Below are positions 6,908 to 15,140 of a DNA stretch of 64,000 bases, one piece after another (the stretch's first letter is position 1; each line of letters opens with the position of its first letter). The stretch is from positions 248,001 to 312,000 of the forward strand of contig NZ_RXHU01000015.1 in the NCBI RefSeq assembly GCF_003955665.1. Direction: 5' to 3'. The DNA comes from Paenibacillus whitsoniae. Its GTDB lineage: Bacteria > Bacillota > Bacilli > Paenibacillales > NBRC-103111. The notes beneath the pieces are model-generated. The model saw nothing but the letters and a program-made list of their open reading frames with translations, did not search any database and was not told the DNA's origin. The translations under genes were made by a program, and so were the position numbers.

Positions 6908-7393
6908 CTAAGAACCTGATCTTGATCTGTTAAACCTTCTTAATATCAGTTGTACGATAAGCACCAGAATTGCTGCGGTGATGCCGCAGAAGAAGAAACC
7001 TGCGCCCATGCATAAACCGATGGCGGCTACGATCCAGATGGAGGCAGCTGTACTAAGCCCAAAAACGGCTTTGCCATTTTGCATAATCATCCCGGCTCCG
7101 AGAAATCCGACACCATTTACGACCTGAGCCGCCAGACGCGAAGGATCAGCGAGCATATTAGGCTCTACAGTGGGATCTAATGGATGGTTGAGCGCATCCG
7201 CATGCTGATCGCCAAAACCGAATATCGACAGCATCATGAACAGCGCAGCACCTACGCAAACCAGAATGTGCGTACGAAACCCTCCATCCCGATTTCGCCA
7301 GCCTCTTTCCAAGCCGATAGCTCCTCCACAACTAACTGCTAACAGCAGTCTGACGACGATTCCCCCTGCATGAATATGCCACAACTCGAACAA
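6908..7393 (-). CDS. MgtC/SapB-family inner membrane protein (short form)
   Basis: This 161-residue protein has about four or five membrane spans. It matches the MgtC core: LLLAVSCGGAIGLERGWRNRDGGFRTHILVCVGAALFML-type opening, the GVGFLGAGMIMQNGKAVFGLSTAASIWIVAAIGLCMGAGFF central block, and a last hydrophobic span. The C-terminal ACT-like domain of longer members is absent. MgtC proteins are linked to growth at low magnesium and to restraint of phosphate uptake and ATP level. A TTG at 7393 with GGAGGTG upstream is the start. It is the last gene of the minus-strand unit, 125 nt after the monophosphatase gene, with its own LacI-type operator-like site at 7470-7484. Confidence 0.87.
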   Translation of the reverse strand: MFELWHIHAGGIVVRLLLAVSCGGAIGLERGWRNRDGGFRTHILVCVGAALFMMLSIFGFGDQHADALNHPLDPTVEPNMLADPSRLAAQVVNGVGFLGAGMIMQNGKAVFGLSTAASIWIVAAIGLCMGAGFFFCGITAAILVLIVQLILRRFNRSRSGS

Positions 7394-7469
7394 GCCAACA
7401 CACCTCCGTTCCGATCCTCCACTACATCGTTAATTCCTGCACTAAACCGGGGATGCCGTCTGGCAAATA

Positions 7470-7484
7470 GGTTAAGCGCTATCC
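7470..7484. promoter_or_regulatory. LacI-type operator-like site upstream of mgtC
   Basis: GGTTAAGCGCTATCC is identical over its first 11 bases to the operators at the iol promoter (GGTTAAGCGCTTAAnCC), with a degenerate second half. It sits 77 bp before the mgtC start. Confidence 0.45.
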
Positions 7485-7518
7485 TTTCCACGCCTGTATA
7501 TGGAGATAACCGTCAACC

Positions 7519-8313
7519 CTATAAACATTGAAGGACAGGTGCGTGAAGATGCCCGTTGCTTCCTACCACATCCGTCGTGAGCAAACTGTATTCATTCCCT
7601 TTCGCGTCCGTTACCGTGCCCCCGGCTTCTTGAATAATCAGCACTCCGGCGGCCATATCCCAAGCGTTTAAGCCATTTTCCCAAAATGCGTGCAATCGTC
7701 CTGAGGCAACGTAAGCCAGGTGCCTAGCCGCAGAACCAAGAGAGCGAATAGTCCGGCATTGCTCAATTAATCGTCCAAGCCCTTCGTATACGGCTCTGCG
7801 CGCCTCCATTTTCGAAGGAAAGCCTGTAGCCACAACACTGCGTCCCAACTCATTCACAGGAGATACGTGAATTGGTTTGCCATTGAGGAACGCACCTTTC
7901 CCCTTCTCTGCCCAGAACAATTCATCCCCGCAGGGGTCGTAAATGACACCTAACTGCAATTGTCCATAACAAGCGAGTCCGATCGAGACGGTAAACCCTG
8001 GAATTCCCTGTACGTAATTGCTTGTGCCATCAATCGGATCCACGATCCAGAGATAAGGCTCCGAAGTCGCTTCCGCCAACACTTCGGCAAGAGGCCTCCC
8101 ACTCAGGAATGACTCTTCTTCACCCAGAAAATGATGCGACGGAAATTTCTCAAGAATCCCTTGTCGGATCAATTGTTCCGAAGCTTTATCCACTTCTGTG
8201 ACAACATCGAAGCTGGAGCTCTTGTCCTCGGTAATAAAACCGCTCCCCATCTTCGACTTAATCATTTCTCCTGCAATTTTCGCCATCACTTGCGCTATCT
8301 CCAAATGGCTCAT
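7519..8313 (-). CDS. Inositol monophosphatase family phosphatase
   Basis: This 264-residue cytoplasmic member of the Mg2+-dependent, Li+-sensitive IMPase superfamily has all metal-binding motifs: GEEES (about residue 60), WIVDPIDGTSNYVQGIP (about 90-105) and WDMAAGVLIIQEAGG (about 215). Family members hydrolyse myo-inositol monophosphates and sometimes fructose-1,6-bisphosphate or PAP. The phytases and iol operon nearby favour inositol monophosphate as substrate, giving free myo-inositol for IolG. The ATG at 8313 has AAGGGGTGA upstream, inside the end of the HAD gene. The two frames overlap by 56 nt, which suggests translational coupling. Confidence 0.88.
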   Translation of the reverse strand: MSHLEIAQVMAKIAGEMIKSKMGSGFITEDKSSSFDVVTEVDKASEQLIRQGILEKFPSHHFLGEEESFLSGRPLAEVLAEATSEPYLWIVDPIDGTSNYVQGIPGFTVSIGLACYGQLQLGVIYDPCGDELFWAEKGKGAFLNGKPIHVSPVNELGRSVVATGFPSKMEARRAVYEGLGRLIEQCRTIRSLGSAARHLAYVASGRLHAFWENGLNAWDMAAGVLIIQEAGGTVTDAKGNEYSLLTTDVVGSNGHLHAPVLQCL

Positions 8314-9121
8314 CCAATGTCACCCCTTGCTCGATAAAATAATCTTTAATGATGGCTGCAATCGCATGCTGCTCGTGATGAATAGTTACGTCATCTGCCG
8401 CTTTTTTCAAATCCGGATGTGCATTCGCGACAGCGTATCCTCGATCCGCGCTTCGCATCAGCGAAATGTCGTTTAAGTTATCGCCAACAGCCATCGTATA
8501 CGCATTTTGAATAGACAAAATTTGCAGTAGGGCTTGCAGAGCATTTCCCTTGGACACATCGGGCGGGAGGATCTCCAGATAGTTCCATTCCGAATACACG
8601 ATTTCATGCGGCACGCCGTGATCCTGAACGAGTTGTTCTATCGCTTTCAACTTGTTAAGATCGGAAGAGATCAGCAGCAGCTTGGTGATATTATCCATAA
8701 CTGTCATCTCGGTAAGCAATGAACACGTAACTTTATCCTTCTCTTCATGCTCCACCACGAGCTGATTTCGATTCGGTGTATATACCTGACCGTTTCGATA
8801 GACGAATAGACCGATATCCGCAGTCAACCTGTTCATAATTTGCTGCCACAGCTCTTGCGTTAAGGGTAGATGCCTGTCGTAAAGCACTTCATGCGTGATG
8901 GGATTATAAATACGGGCCCCATTATACAGAATGACGGGCACATCCAGATTCAGCTCCTTAATAAAAGGGGCAACCGCTGCTTCCATTCTTCCCGTAGCCA
9001 AGGTGAATATGCCGCCGAGCTCACGAAATATGCGGATTGCCGCCATATTTTGCTGGCTAATTTGCTGATCCTTATTAAGCAACGTCCCGTCGAGGTCTGA
9101 AACTAATATTGTCTGATTCAC
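8258..9121 (-). CDS. Cof-type HAD-superfamily phosphatase
   Basis: This 287-residue HAD hydrolase of the Cof/IIB subgroup has motif I DLDGTLL (about residues 9-15), motif II in TLATGR, an inserted alpha/beta cap (about 85-190), motif III Lys in SKGNALQ and motif IV GDNLNDISLM. Cof-type enzymes dephosphorylate small phosphorylated metabolites, often sugar phosphates. The GTG at 9121 follows AGGTGG. The last 20 or so residues extend past the normal domain end and overlap the IMPase start by 56 nt. In this operon it may finish partly dephosphorylated inositol phosphates or act on an iol intermediate; the substrate is not visible in the sequence. Confidence 0.88.
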   Translation of the reverse strand: MNQTILVSDLDGTLLNKDQQISQQNMAAIRIFRELGGIFTLATGRMEAAVAPFIKELNLDVPVILYNGARIYNPITHEVLYDRHLPLTQELWQQIMNRLTADIGLFVYRNGQVYTPNRNQLVVEHEEKDKVTCSLLTEMTVMDNITKLLLISSDLNKLKAIEQLVQDHGVPHEIVYSEWNYLEILPPDVSKGNALQALLQILSIQNAYTMAVGDNLNDISLMRSADRGYAVANAHPDLKKAADDVTIHHEQHAIAAIIKDYFIEQGVTLDEPFGDSASDGENCRRND

Positions 9122-9155
9122 CAGTCTTTCGCCACCTATCCATCTTGTCTCTTTG

Positions 9156-9929
9156 TTATATAGATAATGAACCGCCTTGGCTATTCATGATCTGTTTCCT
9201 TAGCATTTGAAAAGTAGCCGCCTCCATCGACAACACGAAATCCATCTTGGAAATACCTTCGCAGGCTGCCAAGAGCTTCTCTTGTTTATTGAGCTTGAGA
9301 CTGAAACTAATGTACATGGTCGGCATGTCATTCTCTCCAACACTTTCATCACCTTGCCGCATTGTCACATTGGCAATTTGAATCTCATGCTCGCCAAATG
9401 CTGAAGCAATGCGTCCCAAAGCGCCGGGATAATCCAAAATTTCCAGTTCAACCTGTTGCGGTCGTCTATGGAGAAGCATGTGCTTCTCCCATTTATTCAG
9501 CACATAGAGGCTGATCAACACGAGGCAAGTGGAAAGGATTGCCCCCATATAAAAACCGGCGCCTACGCACAAACCAATTCCAGCTACAACCCATACGGAA
9601 GCAGCGGTGGTCAAACCTTTCACCATATTGCCATTGCGCATGATCGCACCCGCTCCAAGGAAACCGATGCCGCTAATGACTTGTGCGGCCAGACGCGCCG
9701 GATCTACCCTGACGTTCGTTTCATAAACGAATTGCGAGAATCCGTAAATCGAGAGCAGCATGATCGTAGTGGAACCTAGACATACAAGAATATGGGTACG
9801 AAAACCGGCGGCATGGTTACTCCATTCTCTTTCAATGCCAATGGATCCCCCAAGTACAACGGCTAATATCATTCGAAATACTAATTCCAGGTGTGTTATT
9901 TCCCAAATATTTCCGTGAGTATCTCCCAT
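9156..9929 (-). CDS. MgtC/SapB-family membrane protein with C-terminal ACT-like domain
   Basis: This 257-residue full-length MgtC homologue has four or five N-terminal spans with the same conserved blocks as its shorter paralogue at 6908-7393 (GGSIGIEREWSNHAAGFRTHILV, then GIGFLGAGAIMRNGNMVKGLTTAAS). A soluble ACT-like domain follows (about 165-250: VELEILDYPGALGRIASAFGEHEIQIANV). The ATG at 9929 is preferred over the GTG at 9935 because GGGAG lies 9 nt before it. It begins 30 nt after the importer ATPase stop, so it is in the same transcript. Two MgtC genes in an operon predicted to release much intracellular phosphate, from a substrate that chelates Mg2+, is suggestive of ion and phosphate balancing. 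Confidence 0.88.
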   Translation of the reverse strand: MGDTHGNIWEITHLELVFRMILAVVLGGSIGIEREWSNHAAGFRTHILVCLGSTTIMLLSIYGFSQFVYETNVRVDPARLAAQVISGIGFLGAGAIMRNGNMVKGLTTAASVWVVAGIGLCVGAGFYMGAILSTCLVLISLYVLNKWEKHMLLHRRPQQVELEILDYPGALGRIASAFGEHEIQIANVTMRQGDESVGENDMPTMYISFSLKLNKQEKLLAACEGISKMDFVLSMEAATFQMLRKQIMNSQGGSLSI

Positions 9930-9959
9930 ATACACTTACTCCCGTCCAATAGTGGCAAT

Positions 9960-11093
9960 TTAGACCTGTAACGCTAAAGGACGTGAGCATCCCTCATTAA
10001 CCAGCCTGCCTGTTTCTTTGTCATAAAGGTTGATTTTATCAAGCGGCAATGTCACCCATACGGTTTTGCCAACCGGATAATCCAGCTCGCCAATGACCTT
10101 CACAAGCAACAGGTTATCCGGACTTGTCGTCAATTGAATTAACGTTTCCGAGCCCGCAGGCATCACAGAATAAACAACAAGCGGAATGGCTCCTTCCACT
10201 TTCTCTGCTGATATCCGGATATCTTCAGGATAGATTGCCAATACGACCTTGTTGGATACGGATGATGTTGGTCTTACGCTCGGGATATCCAGTCTGCCCA
10301 GCTCCGATTCTGTGATCGCGGCTCCTCCTTCATAGGTACAGGAGGCATCGATGAAGTTGATCTTCGGATTGCCGATAAAATCAGCTACACGCAAATCTAC
10401 CGGGTGTCGATAAATGTTGCGCGGCGTATCCACCTGTACGAGGTTGCCCTCAAAAAATACCGCAATTTTGGTTGACATCGTCAGCGCCTCGACCTGATCG
10501 TGCGTCACATACACAATCGTCGTTTTCAGCTCGCGATGGAGTCTCTTGAGCTCCGCTCTCATCTCCAGACGCAGCTTGGCGTCGAGGTTAGACAAAGGTT
10601 CATCAAGCAGTAGGATCTTAGGTTCTGTGACGATGGCCCGGGCAATGGCTACCCGCTGCTGCTGACCTCCAGACAGCTCCGATGGATAGCGATCCTTGTA
10701 TTTAATAATCCGCATTTTCTCCAATGCGCTTTCAACTTTGGAACGAATCTCCGCCTTGGGCAATTTGTTGATGGAAAGACCAAACGCCACATTATCAAAA
10801 ACCGTCATGTGCGGCCAGAGTGCATAGCTTTGAAACACCAGGTTCAGACCGCGCTTGGAAGGCGGGGCATAGTACTTTTTGGCGCCGTTCACCATTTCCT
10901 TGCCATTAATGCTCAGCGTGCCTTCTTCCGGATTCTCCAAACCTGTGATCACGCGGAGTGTTGTCGTTTTCCCGCAACCGGAAGGTCCCAGAAGCGTCAT
11001 AAAATCGCCGTCCTCAATATAGAGGTCCAGATCTTTCAGAATATGATTATGATCAAAGTATTTGTTTACTTTTGTCAGTTTAATGCCGCTCAT
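9960..11093 (-). CDS. ABC importer ATPase, ferric/sugar-phosphate (MOI/CUT1-like) class
   Basis: This 377-residue ATPase has Walker A GPSGCGKTT (about 38), Q-loop VFQSYALW, signature LSGGQQQRVAIARA, Walker B ILLLDEPLSNLDAKLR and the switch in YVTHDQVEALTM. A C-terminal TOBE-type regulatory domain (about 270-360) is typical of transporters for ferric iron, putrescine, 2-aminoethylphosphonate and, in AfuABC, hexose phosphates. The ATG at 11093 follows AGGAGGT by 9 nt; the in-frame TTG at 11099 is too close to it. It begins 6 nt after the permease stop. It powers the importer made with the fused permease and the binding lipoprotein upstream. Confidence 0.9.
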   Translation of the reverse strand: MSGIKLTKVNKYFDHNHILKDLDLYIEDGDFMTLLGPSGCGKTTTLRVITGLENPEEGTLSINGKEMVNGAKKYYAPPSKRGLNLVFQSYALWPHMTVFDNVAFGLSINKLPKAEIRSKVESALEKMRIIKYKDRYPSELSGGQQQRVAIARAIVTEPKILLLDEPLSNLDAKLRLEMRAELKRLHRELKTTIVYVTHDQVEALTMSTKIAVFFEGNLVQVDTPRNIYRHPVDLRVADFIGNPKINFIDASCTYEGGAAITESELGRLDIPSVRPTSSVSNKVVLAIYPEDIRISAEKVEGAIPLVVYSVMPAGSETLIQLTTSPDNLLLVKVIGELDYPVGKTVWVTLPLDKINLYDKETGRLVNEGCSRPLALQV

Positions 11094-11099
11094 GTGCAA

Positions 11100-12938
11100 C
11101 TAACCTCCTATGCCCTTCGAAAGATCTGCTTTGCCGTACTTCGTGGCGATAAAATGAGTAAGCATGATTAAGGTAATGATGATGATAACAACGGCGTTGG
11201 CATACTGCTGATAGCCCTTCTCCGCATAGCGGAATGTAAGTGTCGTGAGTGTGCTCGTTTTTGGGGTAACCAGCAGGATAATCAGATCGAGCTCTTTCAT
11301 AGCACTTATAAACAGAAGCAGGAAAGCGCTAAGCAAGCCCTTACGGCTCAGAGGCATGATGATGTTCAGGAATCTTCGAGGCCACGATGCGCCATGAAGT
11401 TTGGCTGCTTCCTCCAGCTCACCACTGATTTGCAGCATTGTACTCGTTCCGGACCTCGTCGCAAATGGCAGTTCCTTAACAATCGTAATCAGGATAACAA
11501 GCGCGAGCGTCCCATATAGGGCAGGCAGCAGCAGCTTCGGCTGAGCGAACATCGACAAGTAAATTGCAGCAAAAGAAATACCCGGAATCAGGTAGGGCAT
11601 AAACGAAAGCTGCTCAACCAGCTTGCCGGAAAGCGTTTTTCTGGTTTTCGAGATCACATAACCGAAGATGAGCCCCATCACCGCTGCAACGGAAGCCGCC
11701 ACAAATGCGATGGTTAACGAGTTTTTCAGCCCCAGCAGAATCGTTTCGCTCTTCAGGATGCCAACCTCGCCGGAAGCAATCGAGAAGTCTGAATCGCCGA
11801 ACCAGTAATGCGTTGTGAGATTACTTAAGCTGTAGTTGCCGTCCTGGAGCATGAATGTCTGCCAAAGCAGAAGCAGCATGGGGAAAATTCCTGCACTAAA
11901 CATGAATAGAAAGACCAGGATGACGGATGGCGCTATCCAAAAACCGAGCGGAGTCAAACTTTTACGTGAATCCTTGCCGCCGATGGTCGCATAGCTTTTG
12001 CGTTTACCTATCGCCCTCTGATTGATGTAAATGGTCAAAGACGAAATGATGATCAGAATAAGACTCAGGACGTAGGCATCGGAGATCATTCTGTTTTTCA
12101 TACTTCCGTATAACATCGTCGCGATCGTAAAGTATTTGACAGGGAGTCCAAGAAAGGCAGCTGCCCCGAACGTCCCCATGCTTTTGGAAAAGGTTAAAAT
12201 TAATGCGGACAAGATGGCTGGTAGCACAAGCGGAAACGTAATTTTCCTGAGAATTGTAAAGCGGCTTGCCCCCAGGATATCCGCCGTTTCCTCCAAGCTG
12301 CTGTTGATCGAGCTGAGCGAAACCGCAATCAGCAAATAAAAGAAGGTATAATAATGACCGACGAGCACGATAGAGATCGGTAAAAAACCGTAGGAAACCC
12401 AATCAGGCGGATTAATGCCAAATACATATTGCAGCATGCCTTGGGTACCGCCGACGCGATCATTTTTGAATACGATCAGCCATGCAAACGACTTGATCCA
12501 GGATGGCAGCATGTAAGGGATAATAGCCAGAAAAGCAAACGTCTTTTTAAAAGGCAGATCGGTCCGTGTGACCAACCACGCCAGCCCGCCGCCAACAAGC
12601 AAAGAGAAGAAGGAAACAAAAACGGCAATGTTGAAAGAGTTTAACAGTGGCTTATAGAAGATCGACGAACTGAGATCGCTGTACATCACATGCGCCCAGT
12701 GATACAAGGTCAGATTGCCAGGTATCGCTCCTTTATTGGCACGAAGGTCCTCAGGATGCCAGGTAAACGTATGCGACACAATTTCCCACATGGGTATCAC
12801 GATGGTATATCCCAAGAAGATGATTGCAATCAGACTAATCAAGTGCAGCGGATTCGTAAGCACGCTTTTCAATATATTTTTCGCCCTGGCCATTCTAAAT
12901 CTGGAAGCGGGCAGCTTCGTTAATTCAAGTTTGCTCAC
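11100..12938 (-). CDS. Fused double-length ABC permease (FbpB/AfuB-like)
   Basis: This 612-residue membrane protein contains two MetI-type permease halves in one chain (about 40-305 and 330-600). Each has about six spans and an EAA-like cytoplasmic loop: LEETADILGASRFTILRKITFPLVLPAI in the first, LEEAAKLHGASWPRRFLNIIMPLSRKGL in the second. One chain thus supplies the whole transmembrane channel, as in ferric-iron and hexose-phosphate (AfuB-like) importers. The GTG at 12938 has GGGGGA 9 nt upstream. It lies between the TIM-barrel gene and the ATPase in one operon. The proposed cargo, inositol phosphates, follows from neighbours, not from the permease. Confidence 0.9.
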   Translation of the reverse strand: MSKLELTKLPASRFRMARAKNILKSVLTNPLHLISLIAIIFLGYTIVIPMWEIVSHTFTWHPEDLRANKGAIPGNLTLYHWAHVMYSDLSSSIFYKPLLNSFNIAVFVSFFSLLVGGGLAWLVTRTDLPFKKTFAFLAIIPYMLPSWIKSFAWLIVFKNDRVGGTQGMLQYVFGINPPDWVSYGFLPISIVLVGHYYTFFYLLIAVSLSSINSSLEETADILGASRFTILRKITFPLVLPAILSALILTFSKSMGTFGAAAFLGLPVKYFTIATMLYGSMKNRMISDAYVLSLILIIISSLTIYINQRAIGKRKSYATIGGKDSRKSLTPLGFWIAPSVILVFLFMFSAGIFPMLLLLWQTFMLQDGNYSLSNLTTHYWFGDSDFSIASGEVGILKSETILLGLKNSLTIAFVAASVAAVMGLIFGYVISKTRKTLSGKLVEQLSFMPYLIPGISFAAIYLSMFAQPKLLLPALYGTLALVILITIVKELPFATRSGTSTMLQISGELEEAAKLHGASWPRRFLNIIMPLSRKGLLSAFLLLFISAMKELDLIILLVTPKTSTLTTLTFRYAEKGYQQYANAVVIIIITLIMLTHFIATKYGKADLSKGIGG

Positions 12939-12982
12939 CGGCTATATCCCCCATTTCAACCCGACATTCATATACGGTTGGT

Positions 12983-13867
12983 TCATGATGTAGCTTCCTT
13001 CAATCTTCGTATGGAAGCCAATACGTGTTCGTGCAAAGTCTGGTCCGTATCAAATTTGTTCATCGTCAGCTCCAGATTGTAAACACCTTGGTAGCCTGCT
13101 TCTTGGAGAGCGGAAACATAATGCTCCAGCGGCAAGCTTCTCGACTGCGTCAGCGGATTATGCGTGCCTGTCAGACCCAGACCGTGAATATGGGTGTGAT
13201 ACACATGTTTCAGGAAGGCTGCCGGCGGAAGATCCAGTATATGCGTGTCCGGCGCGGTCTTCAGTCCCCGTTGATCCATGAGATTCGAGTAGTAGTGCCC
13301 CATATCCCATGTGATGCCCACGACAGAGCTTTCCACTTCGTTCACAATGCGAAGCACGCCGTCAATGGAATCTCCCGGATCCACTTTGATTGTTTTTTTG
13401 CGATTGTTTTCAACCGCAATCTTCATAGGCAGCTGCTCAGCGTTAATGATGGCGACCCATTCATGCAGCAGCCGTACGGTCTGTTGGTGAAGCTCTTCTT
13501 CCAAGCCCGTCTTTGCATCAAACGCATGCAGAGCCATCGTTAGCTGGCTTTGATACTTGTGAAAGTGCTGTAAAATATAACGCATCGACGGGTAAATTTC
13601 GGCAAAGCGGGAGCCTGGAAATTCACCCGCCACATGACCGTGGATCGTTATTTGCAAACCGGCGTCCCAGATTCGTTGAATCAACTCGCGGTAGGCACGC
13701 TCATCCGCCCCTCGAGGAAGGATGCGGATTTCAATCGATCTGACCCCGGCTGACTTCAAGGCTTGCAAAAAATTCTCTTCATTGTCGTAGTGTGCAATCA
13801 AGTCATTCGTGCTGTCTTTACTTGGCTTGCCTAGAAATACGGGTGCTTGTATTGAAAAACCTAGCAT
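12983..13867 (-). CDS. TIM-barrel sugar isomerase/epimerase (AP-endonuclease-2 fold)
   Basis: This 294-residue cytoplasmic protein belongs to the superfamily of xylose isomerase-like TIM barrels that includes IolE, IolI and related epimerases. Candidate metal ligands sit at strand ends: His in ITIHGHVAG, Glu in KIAVENN, Asp and His in ITWDMGHYY, His in YHTHIHG, and the final Glu in YNLELT. The ATG at 13867 follows GGAG by 8 nt; the GTG at 13876 overlaps that site. It sits between the binding-protein and permease genes. In this context it could interconvert inositol or inosose stereoisomers (soil phytate includes scyllo- and chiro- forms). That is inference; the family is broad. Confidence 0.82.
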   Translation of the reverse strand: MLGFSIQAPVFLGKPSKDSTNDLIAHYDNEENFLQALKSAGVRSIEIRILPRGADERAYRELIQRIWDAGLQITIHGHVAGEFPGSRFAEIYPSMRYILQHFHKYQSQLTMALHAFDAKTGLEEELHQQTVRLLHEWVAIINAEQLPMKIAVENNRKKTIKVDPGDSIDGVLRIVNEVESSVVGITWDMGHYYSNLMDQRGLKTAPDTHILDLPPAAFLKHVYHTHIHGLGLTGTHNPLTQSRSLPLEHYVSALQEAGYQGVYNLELTMNKFDTDQTLHEHVLASIRRLKEATS

Positions 13868-13891
13868 GCTCCACACTCCAATCCGAAATGG

Positions 13892-15088
13892 TTACTGATT
13901 CTTTATCCAGAAATTCACAACATCCTGATAGATCGGGTAAAACTTCTCACTGTCATACTGCCAAACATTAATTTCATTTACTTTTTTAGCGTTTTTGGTA
14001 GCTACATCCGAGCGTGTCATCCACGAACCCACTTCATTAAATGGCACAGTTCCTTCCCCTTTACCGTCGGCTTCCCCTGCAATCCAGCGCATCAGCAGCT
14101 TCGCAGCATTGGGATGCGGCGCTTTGTTCGCAACGAGCAGCAAGCCTTCGTCAACAACAGACAGCTTAGGCTTGAGATCCCACACGATATCGGCTTTCAA
14201 GTTGTTCTGGGCCATTTTACGGATGTCGCCGGAAACCCCAATGAATACAGGAGCCGGTTTGTTGGGAGATGCCTTGCCGACTGCATCTTGACCATCGCCG
14301 CTGCTTTTAACCAGAATCACATTTTTATAAAATTGTTGTAAAAATTCATAGCCTGCGTTTTTCGTTCCATTCAGCACAATATCTTTACCGAACTTTTCTT
14401 TATACGCTTTCGCCATATCATCGGAATTAGCTACAAAAGCGACAAACATATCCATCTGCGCGGGAGATTGCAGCGGATCGACCATCAGGACCCGGTTCTT
14501 CCACTCAGGCGTGGTCAAATCCCACCAATTCGTGACGGGCGGTGTTTTATTCTGCTCCGTGTTATAAAACAAGGTGCGGAATTCCAGATAAGGTACGAAT
14601 GCAATGCTCTTGCTTCTCCAAGGCTCATACACTTTCTCAGCAATATCGCTTGGCAAATACTTGAATACACGGCCTTTCTTGACGAGCTCTTCTTCGATGC
14701 CACCCCCAACTTCCTTGGTTAGAATGAGGTCTGCATTAAAGACACCTGCGTCCTGTTCACGAATCATTTTATCCATAATGGCATTCGACTTGAGATCGAA
14801 CGTTTCTACCTGAATCCCCGGATACTTCTTTTCAAACGTTTTCTCGACGTCGTTGATTCTGCCGGATGTGGAATAAACCGTGACTTTGCCTTCCTTTTTA
14901 GCCATTTCGTAGAGTTCGTCTACAGTCTCCGTTTTATAAAGACCAACACTCTCCGCCCACTCGGACTTCTTGGCATCTGTCTTTGGCGCGGTTGTACTGT
15001 TCTGCTGGGTTGAAGTTGAATTGCTGCATGCTGCAAGTACCATGGTGAAGGTTAGTAATAATGCGGAAAAATTTCTCGCTTTTTTCAT
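13892..15088 (-). CDS. ABC importer substrate-binding lipoprotein (ferric/sugar-phosphate class)
   Basis: This 398-residue periplasmic-type binding protein has MKKARNFSALLLTF, a hydrophobic core and lipobox VLAACS (Cys about 22), then a Ser/Thr linker. The mature domain starts with TVYSTSGRINDVEKTFEKKYPGI, the opening strand-helix of the FbpA/AfuA/PhnS class (SBP_bac_6 type), and has a hinge and second lobe. The ATG at 15088 is chosen because GAGGTGCTTT directly precedes it and the signal peptide begins there; upstream codons in frame look non-coding. AfuA of this class binds sugar phosphates. With a phytase gene 52 nt upstream and IMPase downstream, an inositol phosphate is the likely ligand, by inference. 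Confidence 0.86.
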   Translation of the reverse strand: MKKARNFSALLLTFTMVLAACSNSTSTQQNSTTAPKTDAKKSEWAESVGLYKTETVDELYEMAKKEGKVTVYSTSGRINDVEKTFEKKYPGIQVETFDLKSNAIMDKMIREQDAGVFNADLILTKEVGGGIEEELVKKGRVFKYLPSDIAEKVYEPWRSKSIAFVPYLEFRTLFYNTEQNKTPPVTNWWDLTTPEWKNRVLMVDPLQSPAQMDMFVAFVANSDDMAKAYKEKFGKDIVLNGTKNAGYEFLQQFYKNVILVKSSGDGQDAVGKASPNKPAPVFIGVSGDIRKMAQNNLKADIVWDLKPKLSVVDEGLLLVANKAPHPNAAKLLMRWIAGEADGKGEGTVPFNEVGSWMTRSDVATKNAKKVNEINVWQYDSEKFYPIYQDVVNFWIKNQ

Positions 15089-15140
15089 AAAGCACCTCTT
15101 TCCTGGATTTTTCAACTTAAACACTGCAATTTCAACCAAA

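Noticed and set aside
9960..15088. Simple ferric-iron or 2-aminoethylphosphonate importer
   Set aside because: The importer class includes these, but no iron or phosphonate genes are nearby while phytases, IMPase and iol genes are. It remains the main alternative.
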